Below, piece by piece: positions 1-8,500 of a stretch of DNA of 9,445 nucleotides. Position numbers and translations under genes: made by a program. Numbering within the stretch: the first letter of the stretch is position 1; each line of letters begins with the position of its first letter. Location: assembly GCA_003165495.1 (NCBI GenBank), contig PMMB01000331.1, positions 5,620 through 15,064 on the forward strand, given 5' to 3'. Origin of the DNA: Gammaproteobacteria bacterium. GTDB lineage: Bacteria; Pseudomonadota; Gammaproteobacteria; Steroidobacterales; Steroidobacteraceae. The notes beneath the pieces are model-generated. The model was given only the letters and a program-made list of their open reading frames with translations, made no database searches and was not told the origin of the DNA.

Positions 1-810
1 ATGAGCGAGGGACTGATCGCGATGGCGGAACACGGCCAGGCCGTGGTCATCACGCCCTTCACCCTGATGGGCGCCATGGCGCCGGTGTCGCTGGCGGCGG
101 CCCTCGCGCAGCAAAACGCTGAGGCGCTATTTGGGGTGGTGCTCGCCCAGTTGGTTCGGCCCGGCACCCCGGTGATGTACGGCGCCTTCACCTCGAATGT
201 GGACATGCGTTCGGGAGCACCGGCATTCGGCACGCCGGAAAACGCCAAGGCCAACATCGCAAGCGGGCAACTGGCCCGCCGCTATCGGCTTCCGTACCGC
301 ACGTCGAATGCCAGCGCTTCCAACGTGGCCGACGCTCAGGGCGCCTACGAGACCGAGATGTCCCTGTGGGGCGCGATTCTTGGACATGGCAACCTCGTGT
401 ATCACGCCGCCGGTTGGCAGGAAGGGGGGTTGACTGCGTCATTCGAGAAGCTGGTGCTCGACGTCGAGATGCTGCAGATGATGATCGAGTTCCTCAAGCC
501 CATCGTCGTCAATGAGCAGGAGCTTGGCTTCGACGCCATCAAGGGTGTGCCGACCGGCGGTCACTTTTTCGGCGAACCGCACACGATGGAGCGGTACGAG
601 CACGCGTTCTACCGGCCGCTCGTTTCCAATTGGCAGAACTACGAGAACTGGCAGCTCGGCGGCGGTAAGGACGCGACGCAGCGAGCCACGGAAATTTGGA
701 AGCAGGCGCTCAAGGAGTATGAAGAGCCTGCGATGGAACCCTCCATTCGGGAAGCGCTTGACGCGTATGTCGCGCGGCGTCGCGCCGAAATCGGCAGCGG
801 CGAGCCCTAG
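1..810 (+). CDS. MttB-family (COG5598) trimethylamine methyltransferase-like protein, C-terminal half, 5' partial
   Basis: 269 residues are visible, ending at a TAG at 808-810. Family members are about 480-520 residues, so roughly the N-terminal half lies before the window, and the ATG at base 1 is probably an internal Met. Conserved stretches I recognise are PFTLMGAMAPV (residues 19-29), YGAFTSNVDMRSGAPAFGTPE starting at 60, the EGGLTASFEKLVLDVEMLQ area (141-159) and GGHFFGEPHT (186-195). The family transfers a methyl group from a quaternary or tertiary amine to a corrinoid protein in the cytoplasm. The archaeal founder, MttB, has pyrrolysine encoded by in-frame UAG; most bacterial homologues lack it, and some (the MtgB type) demethylate glycine betaine. 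The visible part has no in-frame stop, so no pyrrolysine codon is seen here. The substrate cannot be told. The gene is convergent with the efflux operon and overlaps its last gene by 4 bases. No corrinoid protein or other methyl-transfer partner is visible. Confidence 0.9.
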   Translation: MSEGLIAMAEHGQAVVITPFTLMGAMAPVSLAAALAQQNAEALFGVVLAQLVRPGTPVMYGAFTSNVDMRSGAPAFGTPENAKANIASGQLARRYRLPYRTSNASASNVADAQGAYETEMSLWGAILGHGNLVYHAAGWQEGGLTASFEKLVLDVEMLQMMIEFLKPIVVNEQELGFDAIKGVPTGGHFFGEPHTMERYEHAFYRPLVSNWQNYENWQLGGGKDATQRATEIWKQALKEYEEPAMEPSIREALDAYVARRRAEIGSGEP

Positions 811-813
811 GGC
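804..813. repeat. Perfect 10-bp palindrome GCCCTAGGGC carrying the stop codons of both convergent genes
   Basis: The central CTAG gives TAG to the methyltransferase gene on the + strand (808-810) and TAG to the channel gene on the - strand (809-807). Both proteins therefore end in a CCC proline codon followed by TAG. A 9-bp direct repeat, GGCAGCGGC, lies at 793-801 and 811-819. There is no intergenic space and no T-tract, so this is not a standard intrinsic terminator. Confidence 0.8.
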
Positions 814-2231
814 AGCGGCAGCTGCGACGCATTCCAACCGCCGCCCACCGCTTCGATCAGGGCCACGCTGGCTTGCAAGCGACTCGACAACACGGCGAGC
901 TCCGTCTGTTCCGCGCTCAGGCGGGTGGTTTGCGCGGTGATCACGCTGCTATAGGGCACGGTGCCGGCTTTGTACTGGTTGAGTGTGAGTGTTTCAGCCT
1001 CTCTGGCGGCCGCGACCGCTGCCTCCTCAATGACGGCCTGTTGTTCCAGTACGCGCAAGGTGACGATGTCGTCCTCGACCTGCTGAAAGCCGGCCAGCAC
1101 CGTCTGTCGATAATTGTCGACGCTCGCGTCGTAGGCCGCGCGCGCCTGAGCCACCTGCGCGCGGCGCAGTCCACCGTCGATCAATGTTTCCGCAAGCGAC
1201 GGGCCCAACGACCAAATGCGATTCGGCACGCTGAACAGCCGCGACATCGCACGGTTCGTGTAATCGTCCGAGCCGGACAATGTCAGACTCGGAAAGAAAG
1301 CTGCCTTGGCTACCCCGATCTGCGCGTTGGCTGCCGCGACTTTGCGCTCCGCTTGCGCCACGTCGGGCCGTCGCTCGAGCAATGTGGAGGGAATTCCCGC
1401 AGGCACCGTGGGTACATCGGTTCGCATCGAGGATGCCTTAAGGGAGAACGATGCCGGTTGCTGACCGATCAGCACGGCGATCGCATGTTCGAGTATGGCG
1501 CGCTGAATCTTCGCATTCACCTGCTGCGCTTGGCTCGACAGCAGTTGCGCCTGCGCGCTCACGACATCGGCTCTGGCAGCCACGCCGAACCGGTAGCGGC
1601 TCTCCGTGATCTTCAGCGACAGCTGCTCGGCCACCACGGTATCATCCAGCAGCTTCTGCAAATGGTCCTGCGCGCGCAATTCGAAATAATCGGTTGCGAG
1701 ATCAGCCTGAGCGGACAATCGCGCCGCGGCGAGCGCCGCCGCACTGGCTTGCGCGGAAGCCCGGTTGCTCTCGGTCGTACGGCGGATCTGACCCCAGATA
1801 TCCAGGTCCCAATTGACAGAAGCTCCCGCGGTATCGGTGGTTTGTGCGGGTGCGCCGGCGACCGCGCCACGCTGCCGCCCTGCGCTAACGCCGACGGTGG
1901 GCCAAAAGCCCGCGCGCGCCTGCGCCACCAACGCTCGCGCCTGGTCGAAGGCGGCGGCGGCGGCTTTGACGTTTTCATTCGAAATATCGATGCGAACTTC
2001 GAGTTGGTTCAATGCATCATCGCTGTAAATTTCCCACCATGGTCCTCTGCTGAGCGCATCGTTGGGTTCGCTGGGTTTCCAATCGCCCGCTTCTTTGTAA
2101 TTTGGCGCGGCGTCGAACTTGGGGCGATGGTAGTCGGGACCGACCGCGCACGAAGCGGCCACGGCGAGCCCCGTGGCCACGCTCAACCATCGCGCGAATC
2201 GCACTACCGCGGTGCCGTGAGGGAGCCGCAT
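807..2231 (-). CDS. NodT/OprM-family RND efflux outer-membrane channel lipoprotein
   Basis: 474-residue outer-membrane factor of a tripartite pump, which would form the trimeric barrel and periplasmic tunnel that exports substrate past the outer membrane. The N-terminus has a basic segment, then a hydrophobic stretch (about residues 15-27) ending in VAASC. Cys28 is the likely lipidation site, and CAVGPDYHRP (28-37) is the usual start of mature NodT/OprM-type lipoproteins; residue +2 is Ala, which fits outer-membrane sorting. The two OEP repeats follow: the first contains GFWPTVGVSAGRQ (108-120) and WDLDIWGQIR (141-150), the second LLERRPDVAQAE (284-295), AAFFPSLTLSGS (310-321) and LIDGGLRRAQV (350-360). 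It is the last gene of the operon. Its ATG shares one base with the mdtC stop (TGATG). A weak GGGAG sits 10 bases upstream of the ATG and is inside a predicted hairpin. A GTG at codon 10 is a less likely start. It ends in Pro-stop, overlapping the convergent methyltransferase gene by 4 bases. Confidence 0.95.
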   Translation of the reverse strand: MRLPHGTAVVRFARWLSVATGLAVAASCAVGPDYHRPKFDAAPNYKEAGDWKPSEPNDALSRGPWWEIYSDDALNQLEVRIDISNENVKAAAAAFDQARALVAQARAGFWPTVGVSAGRQRGAVAGAPAQTTDTAGASVNWDLDIWGQIRRTTESNRASAQASAAALAAARLSAQADLATDYFELRAQDHLQKLLDDTVVAEQLSLKITESRYRFGVAARADVVSAQAQLLSSQAQQVNAKIQRAILEHAIAVLIGQQPASFSLKASSMRTDVPTVPAGIPSTLLERRPDVAQAERKVAAANAQIGVAKAAFFPSLTLSGSDDYTNRAMSRLFSVPNRIWSLGPSLAETLIDGGLRRAQVAQARAAYDASVDNYRQTVLAGFQQVEDDIVTLRVLEQQAVIEEAAVAAAREAETLTLNQYKAGTVPYSSVITAQTTRLSAEQTELAVLSSRLQASVALIEAVGGGWNASQLPLP

Positions 2232-2250
2232 CAGGAGACGGCTCCCACGG
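2215..2250 (-). promoter_or_regulatory. mRNA hairpin spanning the mdtC stop and the outer-membrane-channel gene start
   Basis: On the mRNA, GGGAGCCG (2246-2239) pairs perfectly with CGGCTCCC (2228-2221) across a 10-base loop. The stem is extended by CCGT (2250-2247) with ACGG (2218-2215) after a 2-base bulge, giving 12 pairs. The only Shine-Dalgarno-like sequence of the channel gene, GGGAG, is in the 5' arm, its ATG ends the loop, and codons 2-4 form the 3' arm. The mdtC stop codon shares a base with that ATG. The likely effect is that the channel is translated only when ribosomes finishing mdtC open the stem; this role is inferred, while the pairing is read directly. Confidence 0.6.
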
Positions 2251-5200
2251 GGTCCAATCCGTGGCTACGGGGCGGCGGGCTGTACCTGCCTTGTTTCAGA
2301 TGCTTCCAGTAGCGATGTACGTACAAGTAAACCACCGGCGTTGTATAGACCGTGAGGATCTGGCTGACAACCAGGCCGCCAACTATCGCAATTCCCAAGG
2401 GCCGCCGCATCTCTGTGCCGTCGCCGGAGGCAATGGCCAGCGGCAACGCGCCGGCAATGGCGGCGCAGGTGGTCATCATGATGGGCCGAAAGCGCAAGCT
2501 ACAGGCATGAGCGATGGCCGCGCGCGGATCCATCCCCAGATTGCGTTCTGCCTCGAGCGCAAAATCGACCATCATGATGGCGTTTTTCTTGACGATGCCG
2601 ATCAATAGCAAAAAACCCAGGGAGGCGATGACGCTAAATTCCGTGCCGGTGCCCATCAGGGCGAGCAGCGCGCCGACTCCGGCGGAGGGGAGGGTCGAGA
2701 TAATGGTCAGCGGCTGGCTGTAGCTTTCATAGAGCACGCCGAGGACCACATAGATCGCGAGCAGCGCGGCCACCAACATCAGCGGCAGGTTGCTGTTGTT
2801 CTGTTGAAACAGGCGCGCAGTCCCATAGGTTCCGCCGCGAATGCTCACGGGCACGTGGATTTCGCTCATCTTGCGTTCGATCGCGTCGAGCGCCGTTTTC
2901 AGCGATTCATCTGCCGGCAAGTTGAACGCGATGGCGGTCGAGACGGAACTTCCCGTGTGATTGACGCTCACGGGCGTCGTTCCCGTCGTAAAGTGACTAA
3001 ACGCCGAAAACGGCACGACGGTCTCCTGGACAGAACTGACAGCCGAGCCGGTGGAGGTGTTGCCGCGCCCCGAATTGGCCAGCGAATTGGCCGCCAGATT
3101 GCGCGCCAAATCCGCCGCGACGGCGGTGCTGGATGGAGCCGCGGTCGTCGCGGATTTGAGTACGGTGGTGCCGGCCACCGCTTGGGTCGACTGTGTCCCG
3201 CTCACGGCACCGCCGGAGGTACTCACATACAGTTCCTTGAGCACTTCCGGGTTCTGCCAAAACTCCGGCGCCACTTCCATGACCACGTGGTATTGCTGCG
3301 GACTGAATGGATTGTAGATGACGGAAACTTGAGCTTGCGCAAATGCGTCGCCCAGCGCGTTGTCGATCTGAATTTCGGTGAGTCCCAGCCGCGACGCGCT
3401 GTCACGATCCACGATCAGATCGGCCTCCAATCCGCCGGGCTGCAAATCGGTATCTACATCGGTGACTTCCGGCATGTCCTGCAGCGCGGTCCGAAGCTTC
3501 TGGGACCAGGCTTGTAATTCGGTCAAGTCATCGCCGAGCAACGTCCATTGATACTGGGAATTGGCTGAACGGCCGCCGCCGCGGACGTCCTGCACGGCCT
3601 GGAGATAAGTCGCAACACCCGCGACCTTGTTAAGTTTCGGCCGCAATCGAGCGATGATCTGATCCGCCGATATTCGACGTACGGCCAGCGGTTTGAGTGC
3701 AATGGTGACGTTTGCGTTCGCGCCGCCGCCGCCGCCGCCGAAGCCGCTGCTACCCACGGAGCCCGTGACGGTATTGACCGCGGGATCCGCCTGAATGATG
3801 GCGGCCACTTCCTGGAGTTTGCGTTTCATCAATTGAAATGAACTGGCTGCGTCACCGCGAATGCCTCCCTGCAATTGACCGGTGTCCTGTTGCGGGAAGA
3901 ATCCTTTCGGTATCACGATATAAAGATAAACGTTCAGCCCGATAGTCGCGAGCAATCCGAACATGATGGTTCGCGGATGATGCAGCGCCCAGTCGAGCGT
4001 CCGTTCATAGTTGCTGCGTAGTCGGCCAAAGCCGCGTTCGAATGCTTGTCCAAAGCGCGAGGGTTTGCGGCTATCTTTGCGCTCGAGCAACAGCGAACAC
4101 ATCATCGGCGTAGTCGTCAGCGAAATCACCAGCGAGATTAGTATGGATACCGACAGAGTGACGGTGAATTCGCGGAATATCAGTCCGATGATACCTCCTG
4201 CGAACATGACCGGAATGAAGACGGCGACCAAAGAAAAGCTCATGGACACCACCGTGAAGCCCACTTCGCGGGCGCCCAGCAGCGCGGCGCGCATGCGCGT
4301 CATGCCCGCTTCGATGTGCCGGGTCGTGTTTTCCATGACGACGATGGCGTCATCCACCACGAATCCGGTCGCTATGGTGAGCGCCATAAGCGAAAAGTTG
4401 TCGAGCGTATAGCCGAGCAGGTACATCGCTCCGAAAGTTCCAATCAGCGACACTGGTACGACCAGAGCGGGAATCAATGCCGCGCGATAACTGTTCAGGA
4501 AGATGTAGACCACCAAAATGACCATGGCCACGGCCAGCATCAGGGTCTGCTCGACCTGGCGCAACGAGGCGCGGATCGTGATCGATCGATCGAAGGTGAC
4601 CACCAGATCGATCTTCGGGTCGATCGAACTCTTAAGCCGCGGCAATTCCGCTTTGACTGCGTCGATCATTTCGATGACGTTGGCGCCGGGTTGCTGCTGG
4701 ATTGTGATGAACACCGCGGGTTTGCCGTTATATAAGCCGTAAGTGCGGATGTTTTCGGTCGCGCCATCCTGCATGTCCAGCACTTTTGCGACATCGCTGA
4801 GCCGCACCGTCGATCCATTGCGGTTGGCGATGATCAAATTGCGGTAGGGTCCGGCATCGCGTGCATTGTCGTTGGTGTAGATCTGGTAGTGCAGCGCATC
4901 GGACTCGATCGCCCCTTTGGGGGCATTGGCGTTCGAGTTGGAAATCGCGGCGCGAACGTCTTGAAGGCCGATGCCGTACTTGGACAGCGACAGTGGATTG
5001 ATCTCCACGCGCACGGCGGGCAGCGCACTGCCGTTGACGTTGACTCCGCCCACGCCTTGAATTTGCGACAGACGTTGCGATATCACGGCGTCCGCCGCGT
5101 CATAGATCTGACCCTGCGTAAGTACGTCAGAAGTCATGGCGATGGCCATAACCGGAAACAAAGCGCTGTTGAGCTTGCGATAGGAAGGATTGCGCGTCAG

Positions 5201-5566
5201 CGAGGACGGCAGATCGGCATGCGCAGCCACGATCGCTGCCTGCACGTCGCGCGCCGCGCCGTCGATGTCGCGATCGACGCCGAAGGTCAATTGGATATTA
5301 GAGGTTCCGACGCTGCTCGAGGAGGTCATGTCATCGACGTCGGCGATGGCGCCGAGATGCCGCTCCAGAGGCGTGGCCACGGTGCTCGCCATCACCTCAG
5401 GGCTCGCTCCCGGCAGCTGGGCCGAGACGAAGATTGCCGGTACATCGATGCGCGGCAGCGGTGCCACCGGCAGCAGCATGAAAGCCACCGCGCCGCACAA
5501 TGCGACACCGGCCGTCAGAAGTATCGTCGCCACCGGTCTATGAATGAACGGGGCGGAGATGTTCAT
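2231..5566 (-). CDS. mdtC: MdtC-like RND multidrug efflux pump subunit
   Basis: 1111-residue inner-membrane proton antiporter subunit of the HAE1 RND family. The opening FIHRPVATILL and LLPVAPLPRIDVP, plus MTSSSS at 80-85, match E. coli MdtC (about 1025 aa) better than MdtB. TM1 is at about 12-32, TM2-6 at about 338-490, TM7 at about 532-552 and TM8-12 at about 926-1085, with porter and docking loops in between. Proton-relay positions are present: Asp405-Asp406 in ATGFVVDDAIVV, Lys994 in IVKKNAIMMVDF, Arg1025 in SLRFRPIMMTT and Thr1032. The extra length is mainly an insertion of about 60 residues rich in Ser, Thr, Ala and Gly (about 787-847, before VPFSAFSHF), plus a six-Gly run (610-615). 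The start ATG overlaps the mdtB stop (ATGA), with no strong Shine-Dalgarno sequence, so coupling to mdtB is likely. In E. coli, MdtC works with MdtB as a B2C heterotrimer. Substrates cannot be read from the sequence. Confidence 0.95.
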   Translation of the reverse strand: MNISAPFIHRPVATILLTAGVALCGAVAFMLLPVAPLPRIDVPAIFVSAQLPGASPEVMASTVATPLERHLGAIADVDDMTSSSSVGTSNIQLTFGVDRDIDGAARDVQAAIVAAHADLPSSLTRNPSYRKLNSALFPVMAIAMTSDVLTQGQIYDAADAVISQRLSQIQGVGGVNVNGSALPAVRVEINPLSLSKYGIGLQDVRAAISNSNANAPKGAIESDALHYQIYTNDNARDAGPYRNLIIANRNGSTVRLSDVAKVLDMQDGATENIRTYGLYNGKPAVFITIQQQPGANVIEMIDAVKAELPRLKSSIDPKIDLVVTFDRSITIRASLRQVEQTLMLAVAMVILVVYIFLNSYRAALIPALVVPVSLIGTFGAMYLLGYTLDNFSLMALTIATGFVVDDAIVVMENTTRHIEAGMTRMRAALLGAREVGFTVVSMSFSLVAVFIPVMFAGGIIGLIFREFTVTLSVSILISLVISLTTTPMMCSLLLERKDSRKPSRFGQAFERGFGRLRSNYERTLDWALHHPRTIMFGLLATIGLNVYLYIVIPKGFFPQQDTGQLQGGIRGDAASSFQLMKRKLQEVAAIIQADPAVNTVTGSVGSSGFGGGGGGANANVTIALKPLAVRRISADQIIARLRPKLNKVAGVATYLQAVQDVRGGGRSANSQYQWTLLGDDLTELQAWSQKLRTALQDMPEVTDVDTDLQPGGLEADLIVDRDSASRLGLTEIQIDNALGDAFAQAQVSVIYNPFSPQQYHVVMEVAPEFWQNPEVLKELYVSTSGGAVSGTQSTQAVAGTTVLKSATTAAPSSTAVAADLARNLAANSLANSGRGNTSTGSAVSSVQETVVPFSAFSHFTTGTTPVSVNHTGSSVSTAIAFNLPADESLKTALDAIERKMSEIHVPVSIRGGTYGTARLFQQNNSNLPLMLVAALLAIYVVLGVLYESYSQPLTIISTLPSAGVGALLALMGTGTEFSVIASLGFLLLIGIVKKNAIMMVDFALEAERNLGMDPRAAIAHACSLRFRPIMMTTCAAIAGALPLAIASGDGTEMRRPLGIAIVGGLVVSQILTVYTTPVVYLYVHRYWKHLKQGRYSPPPRSHGLDPVGAVS
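3722..3739 (-). repeat. mdtC: (GGC)6 trinucleotide repeat inside mdtC
   Basis: Six perfect tandem GGC codons on the coding strand encode Gly610-615 in the sequence GFGGGGGGANANV. The tract lies in the second periplasmic loop, where E. coli MdtC has a shorter loop (FTGGSRVNSGMM). Slippage here would change length by whole codons and keep the frame. Confidence 0.75.
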
Positions 5567-8500
5567 GTTTGATTGTCCGCGAACGATTCGTCGCCGGCGG
5601 CAGACTGTGCGGGTCGGCGCAGGCGGGCGGCGATGCGGTCGAACGCCAGATAAATTACCGGTGTCGTGAACAACGTCAGCACCTGGCTCACCAAGAGACC
5701 GCCCACGATGCTGACGCCGAGCGGGTGGCGCAATTCCGACCCGGTGCCGGTGCCGAACATCAGCGGCAGGGCGCCGAATATCGCGGCGACCGTCGTCATC
5801 AGTATGGGACGAAAGCGCAGCAAGCAGGCCTGGTAGATCGCCTCACGCGGCGCAAGCTTCTCATCGCGCTGCGCAACGACCGCGAAGTCGATCATGAGGA
5901 TCGCGTTCTTTTTCACGATACCGATGAGCAGAATGATGCCGATCAGCGCAATGATGGTCAGGTCGTCTCCGGCCAGCATGAGGGCGAGCAACGCGCCGAT
6001 GCCCGCCGACGGCAGGGTCGAGAGAATCGTGATGGGATGAATGAAGCTCTCATACAGCACGCCGAGAACGATGTACATGACGACTACGGCGGCCACCAAC
6101 AACCAAAGTTCATTCGTCAGGTTACTGCGGAAGGCAAGCGCCGCCCCCTGAAAAGTCGTTCGAATGCTGTCGGGTACTCCGATGCCGGTTTCAGCGCTTT
6201 CGATGGCCGTAACGGCCGCGCCAAGCGAGGTGCTTGCGCTTAAATTAAACGAAACCGTGGTCGCCGGAAATTGCGCCAGATGATTGATGAGCAAGGGACG
6301 AGTTTCCACGTCCACTTTGGCGATGGCCGACAGCGGCACCTGACCGCCGCTCGACGAGGGCACGTAGATGGACGCGAGCGAGGCCACCGATCGATACGAG
6401 GCCGGATCCGCTTCCAGAATCACGCGATACTGATTCGACTGGGTGAAAATGGTGGAAACGATTCGCTGACCGAATGCATCGTACAGCGCGTTGTCGACGG
6501 TACCCACGCTGATGCCGAGACGCGCCGCGCTGTCGCGGTCGATGGTGATGTAGGCCGCAAGTCCGTTGTTCTCCTCGTTGCTGACGACGTCCGCGAGCTC
6601 GGGTTGCTGACGAAGCGCCGCCAGCAGTTTGGGAGTCCATGCGGATAATGCCGCGGAGTCCGCGCTTTCCAGGGTGAATTGGTATTGGGTGCGGCTCAGC
6701 GTGTTGTCGAGAGTGAGATCCTGCACCGGTTGCATGTACAGCGTGATGCCCGCGATGTCGGCCGTCTCGGCCTGCAGGCGCCGGATGGCATCGGCGAGAT
6801 TCGAACTGCGTGTGCTGCGCGGCTTCAAATTGATGAGGAAGCGCCCGCTGTTCAGAGTGACATTGTTGCCGTCGACGCCGATGAAGGATGACAGGCTGAG
6901 AACATCGGGATCCTTGAGTATGGCGGCCGCGAGCGCTTGTTGCCGATCGGACATGGCGGCGTAGGAAATCGACTCGGTCGCTTCGGAGACTCCTTGAATC
7001 AATCCGGTGTCCTGCTCGGGAAAAAAACCCTTCGGAATCAGAATATAGAGAATCGCCGTCAGCGCCAGGGTCCCTATCGCGACATACAGGGTCAATGGCT
7101 GGTGATCCAGCACCCAAGTCAGTTTTCGGCCGTACCACTCGACCACCGCGGCGAACCAGCGCCCCGACTCCAGCGCCGCGTGCCCGTCCGGTGGCCGGTG
7201 TTTGAGAAGCTTGGCGCACATCATCGGCACGAGCGTCAGGGAGACCACGGCGGAAATGAGAATCGTGACGGCCAGCGTCACCGCGAATTCGCGAAACAAA
7301 CGCCCCACCACATCCTGCATGAAAAGAAGTGGAATGAGCACGGCGATGAGCGAGACGGTCAGCGAAATGATGGTGAAGCCAATCTGTCCGGCACCCTTGA
7401 GGGCGGCCTCGAGCGGCGTAAGCCCAAGTTCGATGTAGCGCGAAATGTTTTCGATCATCACGATGGCGTCGTCGACGACGAAACCGGTCGCAATCGTCAA
7501 GGCCATCAACGACAGATTATTGAGACTGAAATTCGCCAGATACATCACGGCGAAGGTGCCGATGAGGGACAGCGGTACGGAAAGACTCGGAATGATGGTG
7601 GCCGGAACATTGCGCAGGAACAGGTAGATCACCAGCACCACCAGTGCGACGGCGAGTACGAGTTCGAATTCGACGTCGGCGACCGAGGCTCTGATGGTGG
7701 TCGTGCGATCGGTGAGGATGGCGAGATCCACTCCCGCGGGCAGCGCGGCCTGCAGCGAAGGCAGCAGGTCGTGGATTCTGTTCACGACGTCGACGACATT
7801 CGCACCCGGCTGACGCTGCACGTTGAGGATCAAGGCCGGGATCCTGTTCATCCAGCCGCCGAGCTTGGCGTTTTCCGCGCCCGAAACCAATTCGGCCACA
7901 TCTTTGAGGCGTACCGCGGCGCCGTTCTTGTACGCCACCACGACGTCGCCATAATCTTCTGCGTTTCTGATCTGGTCGTTGGTATTGACCGTGTACGCGC
8001 TGCTGGGGCCATCCAGCGTGCCCTTCGGACCGTTCTGGTTGGCGTTGTTGATGGTCGTGCGCAGATCGTCGAGATTCAATCCGTAGGCCGCCAAGGCGCG
8101 CGGGTTTGCCACGACACGGACCGCCGGCCGCTGGCCGCCGCTGATACTGACGACGCCGACCCCTTTGATCTGTGAGATCTTTTGCGCGATGCGCGTGTCA
8201 GCCAGATCCTCCACCTCCGTGAGGGGCATGACTTTCGAGGTGAGCCCTAGGATCAGCACCGGCGCGTCGGCGGGATTGACCTTCGCGTATATCGGAGGCG
8301 CAGGCAGATCTTGCGGCAAAAGGTTCTGCGCTCCGCTGATGGCCGCTTGCACCTGTTGTTCAGCCACATCGATGGCGAGCGCCAGAGTGAATTGCAAGGT
8401 GATCACCGACGCACCGGCCGAACTCGTCGAGGACATTTGACTCAGGCCCGGCATTTGGCCGAATTGCTTTTCCAGCGGCGCGGTGATGGCAGACGTGATC

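Noticed and set aside
1..3. ATG at base 1 as the true start of the methyltransferase gene
   Set aside because: The family needs another 200 or more residues upstream and the conserved sequence begins at once, so this is an internal Met at the window edge.
793..825. Intrinsic terminator between the convergent genes
   Set aside because: The palindromes are short (GCCCTAGGGC and GCAGCTGC), no T-tract follows in either direction, and the DNA is coding on at least one strand throughout.
873..2312. 479-codon open frame on the + strand opposite the channel gene
   Set aside because: It is antisense to a clear NodT/OprM-type gene in GC-rich DNA. The translation is rich in Arg, Gly and His, with no recognisable domain, which is typical of a shadow frame.
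5553..5580. Hairpin over the mdtB/mdtC junction like that at the channel gene
   Set aside because: Only 5 bp pair (GCGGA with TCCGC) across an 18-base loop, which is too weak to claim; the ATGA overlap alone explains coupling.
6937..8175. 412-codon open frame on the + strand opposite mdtB
   Set aside because: The translation is very rich in His, Gln, Asp, Gly and Arg, as expected for the reverse complement of membrane-protein codons, and it shows no domain. mdtB on the other strand is certain.
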